A stretch of DNA of 64,000 nt, taken from the NCBI GenBank assembly GCA_027563935.2, contig CM050453.2, forward strand, positions 82,434,665 through 82,498,664, in the 5' to 3' direction. The translations under genes were made by a program, and so were the position numbers. Positions 56,753-64,000 of the stretch are shown piece by piece. The stretch's first letter is position 1, and every line of letters begins with the position of its first letter. Below the pieces are notes generated by a model. It made no database searches. It was not told where the DNA came from and was given only the letters and a program-made list of their open reading frames with translations. This DNA is from Costus lasius (taxonomy: Eukaryota > Streptophyta > Magnoliopsida > Zingiberales > Costaceae).

Positions 56753-57576
56753 CCTCTCATCTTCAAAATAGTGCTTGAGGCGGTGGCCATTAACTGTGAA
56801 ACTTCTGGTTCATTCTGTCCAAATTGTGATGGCACCATATGGTTGTACTTTCTGAACTGTGAAAGGACCGAACCATCTCGTGCGGAGCTTTCTTGGAAAT
56901 AGCTGAAGTCTTGAATTAAATAGAAGTACTTTGTCCCCTTCACGAAATTCTTTCTTCACTATGCGCTTGTCATGCCAAAACTTTGTGCATGCTTTGTAGC
57001 TCTTGGCATCCTTGGTGGGGTTTGTCAAGGTAAGCTTGAATGGTTCCATTGTTTTCTTGAAGGGTTCAACATTCTTATTGAAGCAGAAGGTAGTGTGTGC
57101 AGCCAAGCTCTTGCTCTGTCCCTTAAGGAGAAGGGAAATAGTCACAACCTGATAACATCAGCGGACACCCCATTAATTTTTAGCATATCACAATATTCTA
57201 GAAAAATAGAGAGGTGCATGTTGGGGTCCTTAAGAGGAGAACCACCAAATTGGTTTTGTTGCACCAAAGAAAGAAGAGTAGGTTTTATTTCAAAATTATT
57301 GGCCTCAACAGCAGGCCTAGCAATTCCTGATTAAAAACTATAAGCATAGGGAGTAGAATAATCTTTCAATGTCCTGTTGTTGTAGTTGTTCCCCATTGGT
57401 TGTGGTACTCGGTCATTGTTCGCATCAAGCTGAATGTGCTCCATCTGATTTTCTCCTTCTAGATGGTTCATGACTTCTTTATTCAGAATTTGTTTTTGAT
57501 TCCTTCTTGTCCTGAAGGTGCGCTCGATATCTAGATCAATGTCAAAGAATGCTCCTGCCCTAGACCTTCTTTGCAT
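56753..57576 (-). pseudogene. Gag start fused to integrase end in C-A
   Basis: Athila-like Gag begins at ATG 57576 (MQRRSRAGAFFDIDLDIER), has a TAA at 57331-57333, and goes on in frame with the conserved QQNQFGG...EDPN-like block (here [12 protein letters not shown]) and [17 protein letters not shown], with a TGA where homologues have CGA. Near 57000-57075 it passes abruptly into the C-terminal part of integrase ([20 protein letters not shown]...[10 protein letters not shown]), which ends near 56753 after one more TGA. Some 3-4 kb of gag end, protease, RT, RNase H and integrase core has therefore been lost. This is a deletion derivative that cannot move on its own proteins. Confidence 0.85.
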
Positions 57577-57715
57577 AAAATGGTCAGTGAAAATTATAAA
57601 GTTCTAAGAAAGCGAGTAAATAAAGAGAAAAAGAAAATAGCAGTGCAGTAAAGAAAATCTAACCTAAAGCCTAGTCTACCAATTCTCAGAAGTATACTAA
57701 TATCAACCGTTGTTC
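57577..57715 (-). other. Short leader between PBS and gag of C-A
   Basis: About 140 bases with no recognised feature, much shorter than the 1.6-1.8-kb copia leaders here. Confidence 0.6.
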
Positions 57716-57732
57716 CCCCGGCAACGGCGCCA
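57716..57732 (-). promoter_or_regulatory. Primer-binding site of C-A (tRNA-Asp type)
   Basis: On the minus strand TGGCGCCGTTGCCGGGG, the known Athila-type site complementary to the tRNA-Asp 3' end, six bases inside the 5' LTR. This assigns the element to the Athila/Tat side of Ty3/gypsy. Confidence 0.92.
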
Positions 57733-58626
57733 AAAACTTGACATGTCCCGCAAGTGCACTGTTATTTCGAAGTAAAACAAAAGATGTCGAATCCCACAGG
57801 GAACAAGGTTGAGTACAAGAAAATCCAAGTTTTAATAGCTAGGCGAATCGAAACGTAGTGTTAAGAACTAAAATAATCTAAAACAAAACAAGCAATCACG
57901 ACGACGACGGTTGAGAGTAAATATGGGAGAGATATCAGGGCTTTGGTTCCCACCACGATGATGATCTTAATCGCACAATAAAGATATTAATTATTTGGAT
58001 TATTGGTTTTGCACAAGGAATCTAACCCTAAGGTACAAGGTGCCCTCTCTCGAGTGTACACCCCGGTGTTCGACTTAGGACGACCTCCTACTCTCGCGGT
58101 GGATCATTCTAAGTGAACCCAATGAGTTCTATGACAGATTATGAAACCCTCGAGCGAAGACCAAGCACTCTCGTGTCGAGGTCTCGCAAGTTTTACTAAG
58201 AGATTCCACCCTTACGATCCTCCTCTCAGTATGAATCGTAACGACTATCACGTGAAAATACTCGGCCAAGGTAAACTCACAATATTAGCACGTCAAAGTA
58301 AAATATGCTCACAATTCATTCTAAACAACGAAATTGAAATAAAGTTTGTGACCAAAATCATCAAAGGGCTTCAACCAAGCCCCGAAATAGGGTTTACGCC
58401 ACAATCATAATTGAAACGCTCAAAACTCTCCCTTTTAGTATGGGAAAATCACAAGGAACAGTTTCTAAAGGATAGGAGACAATAAACCGAAACAAATCCT
58501 GAAAAATCGAGGGTCTCCGATGATCAGATCTTCAAAAATCGCCCTGGAATCGTGTTTTCTCCGTGTTCTTCCGCCCTAGCTGCTTCATCATGTGATTACT
58601 CGATATTTAGGTCATGAAATTTAGGG

Positions 58627-58634
58627 CTTTTATA
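58627..58634 (-). promoter_or_regulatory. TATA box of the C-A 5' LTR
   Basis: TATAAAAG on the minus strand; the same box at the same place is found at 41935-41942, 19549-19556 and, in D, 62002-62009. Confidence 0.7.
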
Positions 58635-58757
58635 TTCCACGCCTTCCCCTTCGAAAGACCTTTCCATAGAACCCTTGCTTGCCAAATTTGGACTTCATAC
58701 GGGTGAGAAATCATAGAAAATTCGAATTAAAGTCGAGCCCGTGCGAGCCTGGGTTGA

Positions 58758-58995
58758 AATCACGGGTGAACCCCGCCGGGTTCACCTGTCCGTGATTCAT
58801 TCTGTGCAATCTGGCTGAAAGAAGCTCGGTGAACCCCGCCGGGGTTCACCTGGCTATGCGTTGCTCTAGACTGTTCTCGGCCTAAAGGAATTCTGGTGAA
58901 CCCCGCTGGGGTTCACCTGGCCGTGAAGCTCTCTGTGAGGTTCTGCTGGATGGCAAAGAAACTAGTGAACCCCAAGGGGTTCACCTGGCCGTATT
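58758..58995. repeat. GTGAAC palindrome array in the C-A 5' LTR
   Basis: Four units, 62-76 bases apart. 58758-58797: outer arms AATCACGG/CCGTGATT and inner TGAACCC/GGGTTCA. 58828-58850: perfect, arms GGTGAACCCCG/CGGGGTTCACC around one C. 58895-58917: arms GGTGAACCCC/GGGGTTCACC. About 58973-58995: TGAACCCC/GGGGTTCA. Three of the four are followed by CTGGCCGT or a close variant. Confidence 0.9.
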
Positions 58996-59249
58996 TTTCA
59001 GGCTAAGTCCGATTGAGCCCAAATTTGATGTGTAGCTTCGTCTTTGCATAAGAAATCGTCCTATGGCCTTAGAATCTTCAAAATATGTCAAAAAATGGTG
59101 ATTTTACCTGAAATTTCACAAAAGCACCAAAAAGTGAAGATTCCGAAGCATTCAAGTAAATAAGCCTTAAAAGAGTATAAAAGTATCAAAACAAGCCTAG
59201 ATTTAACATGAAATAGCTATGGATATTACTACTAAAATTCAAGGCATCA

Positions 59250-59652
59250 TCATTCCAGTTTGACCCTGACGACTTTAGATCGCAGGCTAGCTATGTTTTC
59301 ATATTAAATGGAGGCGCTGTTTGTTGGAAAAGCTTCAAGCAGTCCACCATAGCTGATTCTACAACATAGGCCGAGTATGTTGCTGCTTCTGAGGCAGCCG
59401 AAGAAGCTGTTTCGATGGAAGTTCATATCTGATCTTTAAGTGGTTCCAACTGCTGTGGATCCCATTGAGCTCCATTGTGACAACAATGGAGCCATTGCAG
59501 ATGCAAAGGAACCACGGTCTCATCAAAGGTCCAAACACATACTCAGGAGATTTCACCTGATAAGAGAGATCATTGGTCGGGGTGATGTCAAGATTAGCAG
59601 AGTAGATATAGAGAACAATCTAGCAGATCCACTGACCAAGGCTTTGGCGTAG
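59250..59652 (+). pseudogene. RNase H part of B6
   Basis: Resumption of the B6 polyprotein after C-A, from FQFDPDDFRSQA through KSFKQSTIADSTT, a TAG, EYVAASEAA, a frameshift near 59430, then VPTAVDPIELHCDNNGAIA to LADPLTKALA and a stop at about 59650. RNase H catalytic Asp and Glu positions are partly kept. The RT that should precede it is missing, lost in the deletion at 41818. Confidence 0.87.
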
Positions 59653-59710
59653 CAGAAGCATGATTATCATGCTAGGGATATGGGGTTGAGAATCCTCGAC
59701 CTCTAGGTCT

Positions 59711-59727
59711 AAGTGCAAGTGGGAGAT
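59711..59727 (+). promoter_or_regulatory. Polypurine tract of B6
   Basis: AAGTGCAAGTGGGAGAT directly before the 3' LTR. Confidence 0.85.
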
Positions 59728-61670
59728 TATTGGTGTATATGCCCTGAGACCTATATTTGGTCAACCTATGTACTACTTCACTTTGATATTTTTATATCAT
59801 TCTGGCATTGTCGTTATCGTAGTTTGTCTATATCTGCGATTATGTACTTACATAATATTGTCCTGGGAGACAGATTGGATCTGTGCTCAAATGATTATCC
59901 CCAGTCAATGTACCTAATTGGATATGGTGAGACTGGTACATGGGCTGGTTATGCACGAGGTGCTAACGCAGACATGTGGGTATATCAGTGGTAGATATAC
60001 TAGATTGACCCGCTGTTAGGCAATGACTTCATGTCATGAGTCACCGTCACAAGTGATAGGAGATGCATTGATCCTCAGACTTGAGGTCATTGACTCTTCT
60101 ATATGGTTAGCGACATGCTTTGATGCAACCTAACACCTCGCTATAGTTGGGAGGTTATAAAGGCTGTCATTGAGTATGTCACAACCCATATATGAAGATC
60201 AATATACAGACAAAGGATTTGCCCCTTCCTAAGGGAAGCATGATATCCATGGAGCTCCTCTATGGTTCTATGACTGAAAGTGTATGGCCATACCCAGGAA
60301 AAGACCTGATTTAGTCATGACCATGTGATTGGGTGAAAACAAGTGATGACATACTTGTCCAATCGGATATCAGTTTGGCAAAGGGACTGTAATGCATCTG
60401 TACCTAGTCGCGATGATGGGGATATCGATGTCGATATCAATTCCGATGACTTGGGTAGCAGCGATGCACTCCTAGGTGTCACTCACTGCTTGTGATGACC
60501 TTAGTTAGCACTGCCAACATCAAAGGAACCTAACAGGGTCGCACACCAAGATACTCAAATTTTTGTATTGATCGGGTAGCCTTTAGATCGAGTTATTGGA
60601 TAACTCAGATCTATTTGGGAGATTTCATCAGCACTAATGGACTTGATGAGATGGAAGAAACTTATTGTAGCCAACTTCCATTTTTGGCATATTGACCAAA
60701 TTAACTATGGTTAGCCTCATTTCACCATGGGTTAGATTGGATTGGATCCAATAGCTTGGTTAACATATATCATGGACTTTGGGCTAGGCCCATTGCTTAA
60801 TTGGGCTCACTAATAAGTTATCATGAAGAGATTAGAGGCTAAAATGGTATAATGGGGAGAAGTCTCACCCCATTGGCGCCTAAGGGCATAATGGGGTGAG
60901 GGAGGCGCCTTTTGCTTCATTTGGAAGCTTTATGCACCTAGCCCTTCACCCAATGATGGTATGATTGCCTTTAAGGCATGTCTTGGGCTGATATGGCACT
61001 TGGGCTAATATGGATAGGTTGAATGAGGTTTATGGTAAAGTCTTGGAGACTTTCCTTACCTCAAACCCTAATTGTCAACCCCTTATCCAAGCCACACACT
61101 TGTCATGATCTAAGCCCATGCCAAACTGCCTCTTATTGTTATATAAGTGACCCTAGCCGCCCCCTCTTAAGATTCAAATTGCTTGGAGGTGTGAAGCACT
61201 AGAGGGCGACAGCTTGAAGCGCTTAGAGCTCCTCTTCTTCCATCATGGGCGCAAGCAATCTTCTTCTCCTTCCTTCTTCCTTTCCATGGCGCAAAGGAAC
61301 TAGAAGGTTGTGGCTCCTTCCTCTTCTTCTTCCCTTGGGACCACTTCTTCTTGGTGGTTGGCGCAAGTGATCAAGAGGCTCTCCTAAGGCGTGGATCTTC
61401 TTCCCGAGGCTAGCACCGGGCGTGGAAGAAGAAAGCCTGAGGAATCTGTGTGCGAGACTGCAGAGGGCGAATACTTGGACGCCTACCTCGACATTGGCTT
61501 CTCAGTTTGCTCTTAAGGTATTTACTATCACATCGTGTCGACCCCCTCGCTTGACGATCTTCACTAGGTTTTTGGGACCGGCCTGTTTCGGGGATATTCT
61601 TCTGCTATGCAATGTAATATGTAATGTCCATCTCTGAAAAATTGTAAAATATCCCCGGGGTTTCCCAACA
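59728..61670 (+). repeat. 3' LTR of B6
   Basis: 1943 bp, TATTGGTGTATATG (TG start mutated to TA) to GGGGTTTCCCAACA, followed by the TTCTT duplication. TATA box TATATAAG at 61140-61147. U3 palindrome GTATGGCCATAC near 60282-60293; the 5' LTR copy is mutated there. Confidence 0.92.
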
Positions 61671-62566
61671 TTCTTAACAATGATTCATAGAAAAGATGTA
61701 ATTCATAAATCAATCAACGTGCTACTTCCCAAATCCCGAGAAAGAGTTTACACATTCATGCTCAAAGCAAATAGCTTGTTCATTGATGAAAATTACGTGA
61801 AAACCTAAGAAGATTACAGGAAATCTCTAGACAAGTAATTAGAAAAGCTTCCCCTCTATCTGAAGATGAAGATGAAGCATCCAATTCTTCCTTTCCGTGG
61901 CTTCCCTGATCGAATTATGCCCTGGAAGTGGTTTTCGTCGCCGCAGCTGCCTCCGTTCATTTTTGTCCGTAGAAGCCCCCGAAACCCTACCAAAATCCTT
62001 TCTTTTATAGTCTAATCACTATAGAACCCATCTAGAAATATTTCTGGAGAGTTTGGTTTAATTCTGGTTCGATTTGGAGTCGAATCGAGTGAGAAACCTA
62101 AGTGGGCAGAAACTTTCATCGCCTGTAATGTGTTTACGGCTGAGGCCATAATTCTTTCTGTACATAAGGCTCTTTGTACACAAAAAGTTTCACGGACCGT
62201 GAAGGATTCACAGCCTCACCCGTGAAAGTTTCTGTGCACTTCTATATTTAGCCCTTTTTCGCCCGTTCGAACGCCAAAATTATGGCCGGCCACATCATTA
62301 CGGCCAAGGCCGTGAAAGTTGCGTTCTTCACTATTTTGACTCCAAATTTGATGTGCAACCTCGTAATCTCCTCGGGAATCGTGCTATTACTTCAAAACTC
62401 ACAAAATCCATCATTTTTTGTGTCATTTTTACCAACATTTTCATAAAAACCAATAAAAGTGAAGATTCTATGCCAAGTGAAGTAAAAACACTAAAAATTG
62501 CATAAAATCATTCAATTAAGCCCAAAATATCATGTAAAATATAGGCAAAATGTGATGTAAATGAAA
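61671..62566 (-). repeat. Family D gypsy LTR, second part
   Basis: Continues the D LTR from 27129, after the TTCTT duplication (61671-61675). On the minus strand the TATA box is at 62002-62009 and palindromes lie upstream of it at 62189-62203 (TTCACGGACCGTGAA), 62283-62292 (TGGCCGGCCA) and 62300-62313 (ACGGCC/GGCCGT). Its last few bases are replaced by a family A LTR. Confidence 0.78.
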
Positions 62567-64000
62567 TGCAAGTCCCCTAATCTAAAGGGGGGGCGAAACG
62601 CAAATAGGAGGCGCATAAATTTTTCGTAGCGGAAGCAAGGGTTTCTTAGAATCGTTTGCATAGACATATGATTAACTTGTTAAACAACTAGTATAGATCA
62701 TACCATAGCCATTGTGTAGATGTCGGCATGGAAGAAGAGAACAAATCTGATCTCCTCCAAAAGATGCGCACACAATGAGATGTTGCCTACTCCCTTGTTG
62801 CTTCTTGTGCTAGCAAGGCACCATGGTATCTTGATCGAATAAAAGGAAATGAGAGATGAACTCTCTTGCTTGGCCGAACTTTCTCCAAGACGTCTCTTTC
62901 TCTACACAAGAGTGTCGTCGAGAGCAAGGAGCAAAGGGTTGAATGGAGCGTGAAGCCAACCGAACGTGGAGGCGTTTCTATTTTGGAACTTCCAAAAATA
63001 GCAAACGAAAACGTTCATGCGTTATGCGTTCACTTCAAGTGAACCAAACGCTTATCCCACTCCATATGAACCATGCGCTCACACATGAGCCGGTTCACAT
63101 GTATATGGTTCAATAGTCAAACCAAACCAGCCCAAGCAATGGTCTAGATCTCATTGAACCAAAAAGGTTCAAGATCTAACCGTTGATCTCTCAATGCTTT
63201 TGATCTCACCGATCTAGCATCACTTCTCTCGATCGAAGCTTACCGATCTCAAGCCCTAATCAATCAAACATGATCAGACCAGATCTCACTTACAATCAGA
63301 GTTTAAATCCCTTTAAACTGAACCGAAACAATTCAGTCCACACGATCTGACTTAAGTAAGCCATATCATCAAATTGTGCGACCCTAAGGGTTTCCTTTAA
63401 ATGTCGGTAACGATAACTTACGTTATCACAATCAGTGAGGGGTATCTAGCAACACATCACTGTCTCCCGATATAAAGGAAAGAGTCTTCCAAGACTACAC
63501 CCAAACCACAGCACAAGTGTGAATCCACTTCACGAGGCATACATGTTTCCTTTGCCACTGGATGTTCTTATTGGACAAGCGTGTCAAGCCTGTAGCTCCA
63601 ATATGATGAGCATGATTAGATCAGATGAACATAGTCACCTGGGTATGGCCATACACTTTCTCAATCATCTCATGCAGGGGGCCCCCTTTAGAACATCACA
63701 CTCCAATCAAGGAGACGGCAATCCTATATCTATCACTAGTGTCCTAACCTGATTCATGATCATTATCCAAGATAGTCTATAACCATTATGTTTCAAATGA
63801 TATTGAACTACCTCAAAACAATGACAATCATCATTTTAGAAACACAAGTGATCTCAAGTCAGAGGACATGTGCCACTTGTTGCAAACAAGGATTATTCAC
63901 ATTGTGACAAACAATTGAATATCCTAGTAGGGTCTGTCCAGTACATCCAATGTACCCATGAGTCTACATCTTATTCCATGCTCGAAGCATCCTATAAGAT
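62567..64000 (-). repeat. Family A LTR, cut by window end
   Basis: Starts TGCAAGTCCCC (family A TGAAAGTCCCC with one change) and follows the family A LTR for 1434 bases to the window end. Whether it is a solo LTR or the 3' LTR of a full minus-strand element cannot be seen. Confidence 0.87.

Larger units (their letters stand above)
41819..59249 (-). mobile_element. Athila-like Ty3/gypsy element C-A, internally deleted
   Basis: Minus-strand element inserted in the RNase H region of B6. Order from the right: 5' LTR 57739-59249, tRNA-Asp-type primer-binding site, gag start joined to integrase end, palindrome array and spacer, accessory ORF split by A2, spacer, 3' LTR 41819-42509. The 3' LTR lacks its first 0.8 kb, and B6 lacks its RT at the same junction, so one deletion took both. 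Protease, RT and RNase H are absent. Confidence 0.85.
57739..59249 (-). repeat. 5' LTR of C-A
   Basis: 1511 bp, plus-strand ends TGACATGTCCCGCAAGTGCAC and GGCATCA. On the minus strand a palindrome array (58995-58758) lies 130-370 bp upstream of the TATA box at 58627-58634. Confidence 0.9.
27130..61670 (+). mobile_element. Family B copia element B6, expanded by nested insertions
   Basis: A single plus-sense element spread over 34.5 kb. Its own parts are 5' LTR 27130-29094, leader and gag-protease 29095-32057, integrase 40853-41818, RNase H 59250-59652 and 3' LTR 59728-61670. The target duplication TTCTT is seen at 27125-27129 and 61671-61675. Inserted in it are B7 (TSD TTTGA) and C-A, the latter together with loss of the RT region. 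It inserted into a D LTR. Confidence 0.9.

Overview
The window is plant nuclear DNA made almost entirely of LTR retrotransposons nested inside one another; I see no host gene, rRNA gene or complete tRNA gene. The plant assignment rests on three things: Ty1/copia polyproteins of the plant type primed by initiator-Met tRNA, Athila-type Ty3/gypsy elements primed by a tRNA-Asp-like site with an extra ORF after pol, and plant-style LTR promoters. The species cannot be told from the sequence.

Five repeat families recur. Family A (copia, LTR about 1.67-1.72 kb, ends TGTTGGGGTATG...CTTTCA) and family B (copia, LTR about 1.8-1.96 kb, ends TGTTGG...CCCAACA) have very similar pol and related leaders but different LTR bodies. 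Families C, D and E are Athila-like gypsy LTRs that share a start of the type TGA...CAAGTG(C/T)AC and a palindrome-rich promoter region.

Layout, left to right. 1-8011: family A element A1 (minus, cut by the window edge). A plus-sense A solo LTR sits in its 5' LTR, and A1 itself sits in the last part of another plus-sense A LTR. 8012-12571: degenerate plus-sense B element (B3, 3' half) that hosts that A LTR. 12572-12876: tail of a C LTR. 12877-19488: minus-sense B element (B5). 19489-26542: Athila-like element C-B (minus), holding an E LTR. 26543-27129 and 61671-62566: two halves of a D LTR, split by the plus-sense B element B6 (27130-61670, TSD TTCTT). B6 in turn holds the minus-sense B element B7 (32058-40852, TSD TTTGA) and the Athila-like element C-A (41819-59249). 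C-A is split by the intact family A element A2 (44908-53994, TSD ATCAA). 62567-64000: another A LTR, cut by the window end.

A2 is the only element with an uninterrupted 1293-residue Gag-Pol, near-identical LTRs, PBS, PPT and TSD, so it looks recently active. The others carry stops, frameshifts or deletions: B7 lost gag, C-A joins gag directly to the end of integrase, and B5 lost gag and protease.

The most interesting signals are non-coding. (1) Both copia families carry three hairpins in the gag leader with near-constant loops and co-varying stems. (2) The Athila-type LTRs carry arrays of short perfect palindromes just upstream of the TATA box, and a second array sits before the accessory ORF. 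(3) A 12-bp palindrome in copia U3 changes symmetrically between copies. (4) One B subfamily has a dense array of GGCCCA motifs in U3. Coordinates of nested insertions come from reading LTR ends and target-site duplications by eye.
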